The notes under the pieces: generated by a model
The model's input: the letters and a program-made list of their open reading frames with translations, nothing else
Told to the model about the DNA's origin: nothing
The model's database searches: none
Program-made: the position numbers and the translations under genes
Source of the DNA: Pseudarthrobacter oxydans
GTDB lineage: Bacteria > Actinomycetota > Actinomycetes > Actinomycetales > Micrococcaceae
DNA length: 64,000 bases
NCBI RefSeq assembly: GCF_030812335.1
Contig: NZ_JAUSSN010000009.1
Coordinates: 1 to 64,000 of the forward strand
Direction: 5' to 3'
In this document: positions 47,529 to 54,872 of the stretch, piece after piece
Layout: every line of letters begins with the position of its first letter
Numbering within the stretch: the stretch's first letter is position 1

Positions 47529-48800
47529 TCAGCTTTGGGCGGTACGGTCCGGCTCCGGACCGGCCCCCGGTCCCGTCGCCGGCCCGGGGCTGGTGTACGA
47601 CGGCGGGTGCCAGCCGGTGCGCTGCACCCACGCCTCCATCCGCGGGGCCGCGTGCCCGGCGAACCAGGCTTCCTTGTCGGCGGCGTACCGCGCAGTGGAT
47701 TTGTCCACACCGTGCAGTTTGGCGACCCGGCGCTTCTCGGCGAGGTAGTCGGCCCGGGCGGTCTCGTCGTCGCGCAGCCAGTCCCGGAAGCACAGCGCAA
47801 AGCGCCAGCCCGGGGAGCCCACGGCGCGGACGTGCAGGTTGACCGCGCGGCCGGGGTCCGCGTTGCCGTGCAGCCGTTTCGGCCAGTCCGCCGGGTCCGG
47901 GTGGGAGGGCTTGGGGTTGTCCGCGAGAATGCCGGGCCAGGCGGGGAAGCCGGCGCCGGCCAGCAGCGGCGCGATCCGCTCCGCGGCGGCCATGTCCTCG
48001 ACGCCGAGCTGGAGATCCAGGATGTCCTTCGCGGGGAGTCCGGGGATGGCGGTGGAACCGACGTGGTCCAGGGTGAGGATGTCCCCGGCCGCCGCCGCCC
48101 GCAGGCGTGCGATGAGCCGGGCGGCCTGCGCGGCCCAGTCCGGGTTGGCGGGCGCCAGCACCGGCCCCCCGGTCCGCGCTGCGAGGCGGTGCCTGCTCAG
48201 GTTCACGGCGAACGGGGCCAGCCGGAACTTCCACAGCCGGTCCACCGCATCCCGCAGCTCCTCCTTGGCGCCGGAGTTATCCAGGACGGCGTCGGCTGCA
48301 GCCAGCCGGTCGGCCCTGGTGGCCTGGGCGGCCATCCGGGCCCGGGCGTCCGCGGCGGTCATGTGCCGGTGCTGCACCATGCGCTGCACCCGGACGTCGT
48401 CCGGGGCGTCCACCACCACCACCAGATGGAAGTTGGCGCCCTGGCCGGTCTCGACGAGCAGCGGGATGTCCTGGACCACGACGGCGCCCTTCGGAGCGGC
48501 GGCGGCCAGCGCGGCGGCGCGCTCCCTGACAAGGGGATGGATGATGCCGTTGAGCACGGCGAGGCGTTCCGGGTTGCCGAAGACGAGGGCGCCGAGCTTC
48601 GGCCGGTCCAGGCCGCCGTCGGGCGCCAGGATGGCCTTGCTGAAGGCAGCCACGACCCGGGCGAGTCCCGGCGTTCCGGGTTCCACGACCTCACGGGCCA
48701 GGGCATCGGCGTCGATCACCACGGCCCCGAGTTCGCGCAGGCGTGCGGCGGCCACTGACTTCCCTGAGGCGATGCCGCCCGTCAACCCGATTTTCAGCAC
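47529..48800 (-). CDS. coaE: Dephospho-CoA kinase fused to a GrpB-like domain
   Basis: A 423-residue two-domain protein. Residues 1-200 are dephospho-CoA kinase, the last step of CoA synthesis, with P-loop [11 protein letters not shown] and [10 protein letters not shown]. Residues about 205-400 are a GrpB/UPF0157 domain of nucleotidyltransferase-like fold, with [20 protein letters not shown]. This fusion is known in actinobacteria; the role of the GrpB part is not established. The GTG at 48800 lies six bases after TAGTCT; the GGAGGG in that spacer is too close to work as a normal ribosome-binding site. Confidence 0.93.
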   Translation of the reverse strand: MLKIGLTGGIASGKSVAAARLRELGAVVIDADALAREVVEPGTPGLARVVAAFSKAILAPDGGLDRPKLGALVFGNPERLAVLNGIIHPLVRERAAALAAAAPKGAVVVQDIPLLVETGQGANFHLVVVVDAPDDVRVQRMVQHRHMTAADARARMAAQATRADRLAAADAVLDNSGAKEELRDAVDRLWKFRLAPFAVNLSRHRLAARTGGPVLAPANPDWAAQAARLIARLRAAAAGDILTLDHVGSTAIPGLPAKDILDLQLGVEDMAAAERIAPLLAGAGFPAWPGILADNPKPSHPDPADWPKRLHGNADPGRAVNLHVRAVGSPGWRFALCFRDWLRDDETARADYLAEKRRVAKLHGVDKSTARYAADKEAWFAGHAAPRMEAWVQRTGWHPPSYTSPGPATGPGAGPEPDRTAQS

Positions 48801-48806
48801 CCCTCC

Positions 48807-48816
48807 AGACTAAACT
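48807..48816. promoter_or_regulatory. Overlapping divergent -10 elements for coaE and the YigZ gene
   Basis: TAGTCT on the minus strand (48807-48812) and TAAACT on the plus strand (48811-48816) share two bases. Each ends exactly six bases from a GTG start, at 48800 and 48823. The whole intergenic region is only 22 bases, so both transcripts should be leaderless and start from one shared melted region. Confidence 0.65.
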
Positions 48817-48822
48817 GATCCG

Positions 48823-49524
48823 GTGGCTGAAGATGCGGATTTCCCGGAGAGCAGGGCCACCGTGTACACGACGCTGGCGGCGGGGCCGGAGTTCCGCCAC
48901 GAGATCGAAGTGAAACGCTCCCGCTTCATCACCGTGCTGCACCGCACCGGGGATGAGGAAGGCGCCCGCGCCGTCCTGGCCGGTCTGCGCAAGGAATTCC
49001 ACGATGCGCGGCATCACTGCTCCGCGTTCGTGCTCGGTCCCGACCGCGCCGTGCAGCGCTCCAACGACGACGGCGAGCCGTCCGGCACCGCGGGCACCCC
49101 GATGCTGGACGCGCTGCTGAAACGCGAAACCGCGCCGGGTGTGGCGGACCTCAGCGATGTGACCGCCGTCGTCGTCCGCTATTTCGGCGGGATCCTGCTC
49201 GGCGCCGGCGGGCTGGTCCGGGCCTACTCCGAATCCGTGTCCGCTGCCCTGGACGGCGCGCCGCTCGCGCAGCGCCGCCGGCTGCGGATCTGCGCGGTGA
49301 CCGTCCCGCACACGGCGGCCGGCCGGCTGGAGAACGAGCTGCGCGCCGCGGGCTATGTGATGGCCGAAACCAGTTACGAGGCGCAGACTACTGTCCTGAG
49401 GCTGGCCCTGCCGGATGATCCGGCGGGCCTGGCCCGGGCGGGGGAACGTGTCGCCGCCCTGTCCGCCGGAACCGCCGCATTGCTGCCTGGAGAAACGGAA
49501 TGGATCGATGTCCCCCTCGGCTGA
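48823..49524 (+). CDS. YigZ/IMPACT family protein
   Basis: A 233-residue UPF0029/IMPACT-family protein. The N-terminal domain has the family motif GEPSGTAGTPMLDALL and RYFGGILLGAGGLVRAYS; the C-terminal domain is ferredoxin-like and more variable. Eukaryotic IMPACT tunes GCN2 signalling; the bacterial role is unclear. GTG start, leaderless. It overlaps the next acetyltransferase gene by 17 bases. Confidence 0.88.
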   Translation: MAEDADFPESRATVYTTLAAGPEFRHEIEVKRSRFITVLHRTGDEEGARAVLAGLRKEFHDARHHCSAFVLGPDRAVQRSNDDGEPSGTAGTPMLDALLKRETAPGVADLSDVTAVVVRYFGGILLGAGGLVRAYSESVSAALDGAPLAQRRRLRICAVTVPHTAAGRLENELRAAGYVMAETSYEAQTTVLRLALPDDPAGLARAGERVAALSAGTAALLPGETEWIDVPLG

Positions 49525-50032
49525 GCCTTCCCCTGCCGCTGTCCGGCTCGTGGACGTCGACGAGCCGGTCCTGGAGCAGCTCCTGACCGTCGCGATCCAG
49601 GACGCCGACCCGGACGAGGTGACCCCTCCCCTGGGCAGCGCCTCCGGCTGGAACTCCGAGCGGATCAGCTGGTTCCGCGAGTACCATCACGCTGCTGCAG
49701 GGCTCGACGGGCCGGCGCAGCAGAAAAGCTGGGCGATCAGCTCGGACGGGAAGCTGGCAGGCTCCATCCGGCTCAAAAGGACCGGGGCGGACTCGCTGGA
49801 AACGGGAATCTGGCTGGGCCGCAGCTTCCGTGGCCACGGCATCGCACGGGAGGCCCTGCGCCTGGTGATTGAGCGGGCCGCCGCGTCCGGGGCTGCCGTG
49901 CTGGAGGCCGACACCACAGCAGGCAATGCCGCGGCGCTGGTCCTCCTGCGCTCGGCCGGCGCGGAGTTTGAACAGGGCGAAGCCTCCGACGCCGCGGCGG
50001 TCCCGGTCAGGGCCAGGATCCCGCTGCGCTGA
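49508..50032 (+). CDS. GNAT-family N-acetyltransferase
   Basis: A 174-residue acetyltransferase similar in layout to ribosomal-protein or small-molecule N-acetyltransferases. The acetyl-CoA loop is LGRSFRGHGIAREALRLVI, with a C-terminal NAAALVLLRSAGAEF block. The ATG at 49508 lies inside the end of the YigZ gene; a longer frame upstream has no support. It is followed within ten bases by the 104-bp repeat array, so its 3' end borders the accessory pocket. Confidence 0.83.
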   Translation: MSPSAEPSPAAVRLVDVDEPVLEQLLTVAIQDADPDEVTPPLGSASGWNSERISWFREYHHAAAGLDGPAQQKSWAISSDGKLAGSIRLKRTGADSLETGIWLGRSFRGHGIAREALRLVIERAAASGAAVLEADTTAGNAAALVLLRSAGAEFEQGEASDAAAVPVRARIPLR

Positions 50033-50042
50033 GGCCCCCCGG

Positions 50043-50457
50043 CTGGACATGCCCCGCCCCGGCCGCAACCGCTGGACATACGCCCATTGTGCCCATCCTC
50101 GTGGCCCAAGACTGGACATGTCCTCCCGCTGGCTCCGCGGCCCCGGCTGGACATGCCCCGCCCCGGCCGCAACCGCCGGACATACGCCCATTGTGCCCAT
50201 CCTCCTGGCCCAAGACTGGACATGTCCTCCCGCTGGCTCCGCGGGCACGGCTGGACATGCCCCGCCCCGGCCGCAACCGCTGGACATACGCCCATTGTGC
50301 CCATCCTCCTGGCCCAAGACTGGACATGTCCTCCCGCTGGCTCCGCGGGCACGGCTGGACATGCCCCCGCTGGCCGCAACCGCTGGACATACGCCCATTG
50401 TGCCCATCCTCGTGGCCCAAGACTGGACATGTCCTCCCGCTGGCTCCGCGGGCACGG
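50043..50457. repeat. Tandem array of four 104-bp repeats
   Basis: Units start at 50043, 50147, 50251 and 50355 (104, 104, 104 and 103 bases) and are nearly identical; changes are single substitutions and one small indel in unit 4. Each unit holds three (C/A)TGGACAT or CCGGACAT sites, one in the palindrome GGACATGTCC, and the stretch ACGCCCATTGTGCCCAT. Because 104 is not a multiple of three and the unit has almost no stop codons, long spurious frames cross it in several phases; none looks like a protein. Confidence 0.92.
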
Positions 50458-50715
50458 CTGCAAATCCCCCGATGTGGCCGCTTGGATCGCGGAAACTGGC
50501 CGTTCGGATCCCCAGGCCGGTCCATCGGTCCGTTGAGGAGCACGACGCCGCGGCTCGCGAGTTCGGCGCGCAGGGCAACGACGTCGTCCGCCTCGATGGG
50601 GAACTGCATCCGGAATCGCGCGCCTCGGGGCAGCCACCTTTGCGGGGCCGATATGCAAGGTGATGGCGCCGATCCCGTGGCCAGTTATAAGGTCGCGCTG
50701 GTTCCGTCGCCGAGG
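50458..50715 (-). pseudogene. Broken VOC (glyoxalase/bleomycin-resistance) family gene
   Basis: Minus-strand fragments in different frames add up to the C-terminal half of a VOC-fold protein: LITGHGIGAITLHIGPAKV, then MQFPIEADDVVALRAELASRGVVLLNGPMDRP as two overlapping segments, then RTASFRDPSGHI. Two single-base deletions around the PWGIR position (about 50511-50520) separate the last parts. No start region is intact, and the 3' end runs into the tandem array where the last few residues would be. It is most likely a decayed gene. Confidence 0.6.
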
Positions 50716-50800
50716 ACGCCCCGACCTCCTGCCCAGAAACGCCCTCCGCTGTGTTCCGTGCTCTTAACTCGGCTGGTCTGAACGCGAAGCCGTGGCGGCG

Positions 50801-51550
50801 TCAAGGATTCTGGCACGCACTCGCCTGAATCGCGGAGCACTGCAACCGGTTAGGGCGCGAACCACGAAGGAAGCCTTCCATCAGGTATCCACCGCTCCCC
50901 TCAAGGATCTTGGCCGCGACATGGATGAGCTGCTCCAGGCTGTGCTCGGGGGAAGCAGCCCAGTCCCTCAGCTCGGCTGCACACTCATCACCCGTGAGCT
51001 GGTCCAGCCGGCGGATCGCCCATTTGCCCTTGCCCAGCCACTTCCCGTGCTGCAGGAGCAGAAGCTCAACCGACTGCCGGAAGACCTCTGCGGCGACGGC
51101 GAAGGATTCGGCCGCGAGGGTCGATCCCCGCAGGTCGTCGAGTGAACTGCTCAGCTCGTACCGGCGCAGGCCGCGGTCCTGGTCTGTCAGCGGCTCGGGG
51201 CCGCGCTCCATGTACAACTGCGCCTCCCGTTGCCATGCTTCCCCCGGCCCGAGGTCGGTAAGCAGGACTCCCTGGGCACACAGGTCGCCGAGGACGGCGC
51301 AGCGGGCGGCACGCTCGCGTGCGTACCAGACCGCCAGGCTGGACGGGGTGTGGACAAACGCTTCAACAATCCACCCTGCATAGCGCGTGGTTTCGGCGTA
51401 GTTCTCCGCGCCGTCACGGTAAAGGATCACGATGTCCAGATCCGAGGTGGGAGTGCTCCGGGCCTGGGCCGTGCTGCCGCCGAGGATGGCCGCATCGGCG
51501 TCGGGGTGTCTTTCCGCCACGAAGGCGCGGGCTGCACTGACTGGATCCAT
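50801..51550 (-). CDS. Nucleotidyltransferase-domain protein
   Basis: A 249-residue protein with an N-terminal Pol-beta-type nucleotidyltransferase motif GGSTAQARSTPTSDLDIVILY (GGS and DxD spaced as usual) and a C-terminal helical region (about residues 110-240). It resembles minimal or aminoglycoside-type nucleotidyltransferases but lacks features to name a substrate. The ATG at 51550 is preferred; the frame runs upstream through repeats without support. It sits alone in the accessory pocket between the VOC remnant and rpsA. Confidence 0.78.
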   Translation of the reverse strand: MDPVSAARAFVAERHPDADAAILGGSTAQARSTPTSDLDIVILYRDGAENYAETTRYAGWIVEAFVHTPSSLAVWYARERAARCAVLGDLCAQGVLLTDLGPGEAWQREAQLYMERGPEPLTDQDRGLRRYELSSSLDDLRGSTLAAESFAVAAEVFRQSVELLLLQHGKWLGKGKWAIRRLDQLTGDECAAELRDWAASPEHSLEQLIHVAAKILEGSGGYLMEGFLRGSRPNRLQCSAIQASACQNP

Positions 51551-51827
51551 CAGTCCATCCTGCCGGAGCCGGCGCGGCGCGGCCAGCAACCACACGCCCG
51601 TCGATCCTGGTTCGGGGGTCCGGGGCATGTCCCGCACACGGACCCACGGCCGGACATAGTGCCACTGTGTCCACGCTCCGGCCGGAGGAGTGGGCATGTC
51701 CTTAACGAAGTGGGCATGTCCTTAACGAAAGGTGGCCGCCCCATCAGGGACGGCCACCTTCACGATGCTACTTCAAGCTACCAACTGCCAGGCCTCAGGG
51801 AGCGGACTCCCTGGGGACTAGAGGCAA
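51551..51827. repeat. Intergenic cluster of GGACAT/GGGCATGTCC elements upstream of the nucleotidyltransferase gene
   Basis: The 277-bp gap between the nucleotidyltransferase start and the rpsA stop holds GGGGCATGTCCC near 51625, an imperfect palindrome GGACATAGTGCCACTGTGTCC near 51652, and two adjacent 20-base copies of TGGGCATGTCCTTAACGAA(G/A) at 51691-51710 and 51711-51730. These share GGRCATGTCC with the 104-bp array about 1.2 kb away. The rpsA terminator follows at 51729. Confidence 0.75.
51729..51760 (-). terminator. rpsA terminator
   Basis: A perfect 10-bp stem AAGGTGGCCG (51729-51738) and complement (51751-51760) around a 12-base loop, followed on the minus strand by TTTCGTT. It lies 68 bases past the rpsA stop. 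Confidence 0.7.
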
Positions 51828-53309
51828 TTAGTTGCCGGTCAGCTTCTCGCGCAGTGCGGCAAGAGCCTCGTCGGAAGCGAGCGTGCCGCCACCGGTGTTG
51901 GTCTCGGCTGCAGCAGGCTCCGAGGAGTAGCTGGTGGTGCCGGAGTCGCTCTCACCGGACGTTGCAGCTGCAGCGTCGTCGGCAGCGTGCTGGGCAACCT
52001 GCTTCTTGTGGGCTTCCCAGCGGGTCTGGGCGTCAGCGTACTGCTGCTCCCAGGCGGCGCGCTGCGTCTCGTAGCCTTCAAGCCACTCGTTGGACTCCGG
52101 ATCGAAGCCCTCCGGGTACTTGTAGTTGCCCTCTTCGTCGTACTCTGCGGCCATGCCGTAGAGAGCCGGATCGAATTCGGTGGACTCGGCGTCGACGCCC
52201 TCGTTGGCCTGCTTGAGGGACAGCGAGATGCGGCGGCGTTCGAGGTCGATGTCGATGACCTTGACGAACAGCTCGTCGCCAACGGAGACAACCTGCTCGG
52301 CCAGCTCAACGTGGCGCACGGCGAGCTCGGAGATGTGGACCAGGCCTTCGATGCCGTCTTCAACGCGAACGAACGCGCCGAACGGAACCAGCTTGGTGAC
52401 CTTACCCGGAACAACCTGCCCGAGGGCGTGGGTGCGGGCGAAGGTCTGCCACGGATCTTCCTGCGTAGCCTTGAGCGACAGGGAAACCCGCTCGCGGTCC
52501 AGGTCGACCTCGAGAACCTCGACGGTGACTTCCTGGCCAACTTCGACAACCTCGGACGGGTGGTCGATGTGCTTCCAGGACAGCTCGGAAACGTGAACCA
52601 GGCCGTCCACGCCGCCCAGGTCCACGAAGGCACCGAAGTTGACGATGGAGGAAACGACGCCGGGACGAACCTGGCCCTTTTCCAGCTTATTGAGGAACGT
52701 GGAGCGGACCTCGGACTGGGTCTGCTCGAGCCAGGCACGGCGGGACAGAACAACGTTGTTGCGGTTCTTGTCCAGCTCGATGATTTTGGCTTCGATCTTC
52801 TGACCGATGTACGGAGCAAGGTCGCGCACACGGCGCATCTCGACGAGGGATGCGGGCAGGAAGCCGCGCAGACCGATGTCGAGGATAAGACCACCCTTGA
52901 CAACCTCGATGACGGTACCGGTGACGACACCGTCTTCTTCCTTGACCTTCTCGATGTCGCCCCAGGCACGCTCGTACTGAGCGCGCTTCTTGGAGAGGAT
53001 CAGGCGGCCTTCTTTGTCTTCCTTGGTGAGCACCAGGGCTTCGACGAGATCGCCAACGGAGACGACGTCTCCGGGATCAACATCGTGCTTGATGGACAGC
53101 TCGCGGGAGGGAATGACACCTTCGGTCTTGTAACCGATGTCGAGCAGAACTTCGTCGCGGTCGACCTTGACGACGGTACCTTCGACGAGGTCTCCGTCGT
53201 TGAAGTACTTGATGGTGGCGTCGACTGCTGCGAGGAAGTCCTCAGCGGTACCGATGTCGTTAATCGCGACTACGGGTGTACCGGGCTTCTCGGTGGAGGT
53301 GATGGTCAT
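51828..53309 (-). CDS. rpsA: 30S ribosomal protein S1
   Basis: mRNA-binding ribosomal protein, 493 residues. Four S1 RNA-binding repeats are visible, starting near LVEGTVVKVDRDEVLLDIG, GVVTGTVIEVVKGGLILDIG, GQVRPGVVSSIVNFGAFVDLG and GQVVPGKVTKLVPFGAFVRVE. A C-terminal tail of about 110 residues is acidic and Ser/Thr/Ala-rich. The base usage is less GC-extreme than its neighbours, as expected of a highly expressed gene. A TACAAT box at 53419-53424 could be its promoter, giving a leader of about 100 bases. Confidence 0.97.
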   Translation of the reverse strand: MTITSTEKPGTPVVAINDIGTAEDFLAAVDATIKYFNDGDLVEGTVVKVDRDEVLLDIGYKTEGVIPSRELSIKHDVDPGDVVSVGDLVEALVLTKEDKEGRLILSKKRAQYERAWGDIEKVKEEDGVVTGTVIEVVKGGLILDIGLRGFLPASLVEMRRVRDLAPYIGQKIEAKIIELDKNRNNVVLSRRAWLEQTQSEVRSTFLNKLEKGQVRPGVVSSIVNFGAFVDLGGVDGLVHVSELSWKHIDHPSEVVEVGQEVTVEVLEVDLDRERVSLSLKATQEDPWQTFARTHALGQVVPGKVTKLVPFGAFVRVEDGIEGLVHISELAVRHVELAEQVVSVGDELFVKVIDIDLERRRISLSLKQANEGVDAESTEFDPALYGMAAEYDEEGNYKYPEGFDPESNEWLEGYETQRAAWEQQYADAQTRWEAHKKQVAQHAADDAAAATSGESDSGTTSYSSEPAAAETNTGGGTLASDEALAALREKLTGN

Positions 53310-53418
53310 GTAGTAGGGGCTCCGTTGTGGATAGTGAGTCGGTCAGGCAAACCGCTGCGCCCGCGTCGGCGACACGGGCACAGAACACGGCATTGCGCCG
53401 GGTCATCCTGATTTGTGG

Positions 53419-53424
53419 ATTGTA
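53419..53424 (-). promoter_or_regulatory. Probable -10 element of rpsA
   Basis: TACAAT on the minus strand, about 110 bases ahead of the rpsA ATG. The leader of about 100 bases contains short GC hairpins but no recognisable riboswitch. Only 199 bases separate rpsA from the Eis-like gene. Confidence 0.45.
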
Positions 53425-53508
53425 GATGCGCGCACGTAGTACACGCCCGTTTAGTCTAGTCGTATACGGGAACGCCGGTCAAAGCGCAACGGGTCGGCCC
53501 GGATCCGC

Positions 53509-54798
53509 CTAGAAATGCGTCAGGCAGTGCGGTGCGCGCTCGACGGCGAACATGAGTCTCGCTGTCAGCGCCGCCCCGGGCGCGTGCTCGGTGATCCGTC
53601 CGGCGGCGGCCAGAGTCACCGGGCAGACGGCGCCAAGATAGATGGAGCCGAGTTCCGCGACGTCGAGGGACAGCTCCGGGTCGGCGCCGTCCGGGGCCGG
53701 CGCGACGCTGGCTTCGCCGGCATTCACGGTCAGGTTGAACACACCGGCGGCGAACCCCAGGGTGTCGGTGACGCGCAGCACCAGGCTGCCGTCGGAGGAG
53801 TAGCGCCGCGCGGCCAGGGCCTTGGCCGCGTCCAGAATCCGGAGCCAGAGCATGTCGCCGTTTTCGCTGGACTCGATGCAGCGGGGGTCCTCCAGGGCCC
53901 ACGCCAGCGGATCGTCCACGGGCGCCTCGGCCCAGGTGACCCGGTCGATGAGGTCGAGGCTGCCGAGGAACTGCCACAGCTCCAGGTAGCCGGACTCGGT
54001 GGCCGCCACCAGGTCGATGACTTCCATGGCGGGAGGCTTGGTGTCCCATCCGGAGAACTTGTAGGCGACATAGCCGTCCACGGCGCCGTCGGCGTCGTAG
54101 TGCAGCGCGCACCGGATTGATTCGTCCTCCGCGCCGTCCTGGCCGAGTGTGCCCGAACTCCGCTGCCGGTACGCGTCCTGCCGCACCAGGGAGCCCGGGG
54201 TGGCCCGGTGGACCCGTTCGAAAACGACCGGGGCCAGTTCCAGCAGGACCTTCCGGTCGGCGATCTCCACGGAGCCGGTCGGGGTGTGCCGCAGCTGGAA
54301 CCGCGGGCCGGTGTTCACCTTGATGCTGCGCTCAAATGTTGCGACGCCGAAGCCGAAGCGGCCGTAGATGGAGGCCTCCGATGCCGTCAGGGCGGCCATT
54401 GCGAGGCCGTCGGCCCGCGACGCGGCGAGGTCTTCGGTCATCATCCGCCGCAGGAGCCCCTGCCGGCGGTGGGTTCCGCGGACGGTCACGGCGGTGATCA
54501 GCTGCGCCTCGAGCTGCCGGCCGTAGCCGACGTTCAGGTGCTTGCGCAGCGTCCCGAAGGTTGCCACCGGAATGTCGGCCGCCAGGGAGTGGGCGGCGAC
54601 GGTGCCGGTCTGGTACACCCCGGTCATCTCCCGGTTGTCCGTCCGGTACATGGCCATGACCTTGTCGACGAACTCGTCCTTGTGCCGCTCGTCGTAGAAT
54701 CCGACGCCGACCCCGCGCAGCCAGGCGACTCCCAGCGCGTAGTCCGGTTCACCCTTTTCGGCCGCGCGGAACCGCCGGATTTCGTACTTTTCTGCCAC
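53509..54798 (-). CDS. Eis-like GNAT acetyltransferase
   Basis: A 429-residue protein with the three-part Eis layout: an N-terminal GNAT domain with the acetyl-CoA loop [15 protein letters not shown] near residue 100, a second GNAT-like domain, and a C-terminal SCP2-like domain. The last residue is Phe (HCLTHF), and in Eis the C-terminal carboxylate takes part in catalysis, so this end looks functional. Eis proteins acetylate aminoglycosides at several positions and other amines; the natural substrate here is unknown. GTG start with GGGGGAG upstream. Confidence 0.88.
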   Translation of the reverse strand: MAEKYEIRRFRAAEKGEPDYALGVAWLRGVGVGFYDERHKDEFVDKVMAMYRTDNREMTGVYQTGTVAAHSLAADIPVATFGTLRKHLNVGYGRQLEAQLITAVTVRGTHRRQGLLRRMMTEDLAASRADGLAMAALTASEASIYGRFGFGVATFERSIKVNTGPRFQLRHTPTGSVEIADRKVLLELAPVVFERVHRATPGSLVRQDAYRQRSSGTLGQDGAEDESIRCALHYDADGAVDGYVAYKFSGWDTKPPAMEVIDLVAATESGYLELWQFLGSLDLIDRVTWAEAPVDDPLAWALEDPRCIESSENGDMLWLRILDAAKALAARRYSSDGSLVLRVTDTLGFAAGVFNLTVNAGEASVAPAPDGADPELSLDVAELGSIYLGAVCPVTLAAAGRITEHAPGAALTARLMFAVERAPHCLTHF

Positions 54799-54829
54799 GT
54801 GTTGCTCCCCCTGAGAATGTTGCGGAACC

Positions 54830-54864
54830 GGGTACCCCCGAAGGGGACCCCAGCGCTGCGCTGG
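54830..54864 (-). terminator. polA terminator region with two hairpins
   Basis: GGGTACCCC/GGGGACCCC (54830-54838 and 54843-54851, one mismatch, CGAA loop) overlaps a second palindrome CCAGCGCTGCGCTGG at 54850-54864. Both lie in the 74-bp gap between polA and the Eis-like gene, both on the minus strand. Confidence 0.6.
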
Positions 54865-54872
54865 CTGGATGA

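Noticed and set aside
50043..50457. Tandem array considered as a CRISPR
   Set aside because: Units are contiguous 104-bp copies with no unique spacers, and there are no cas genes.
49388..50781. Long repeat-containing frames on both strands across the array
   Set aside because: They exist because the unit has almost no stop codons and shifts phase at each copy; parallel frames in several phases cannot all be genes, and none shows a protein motif.
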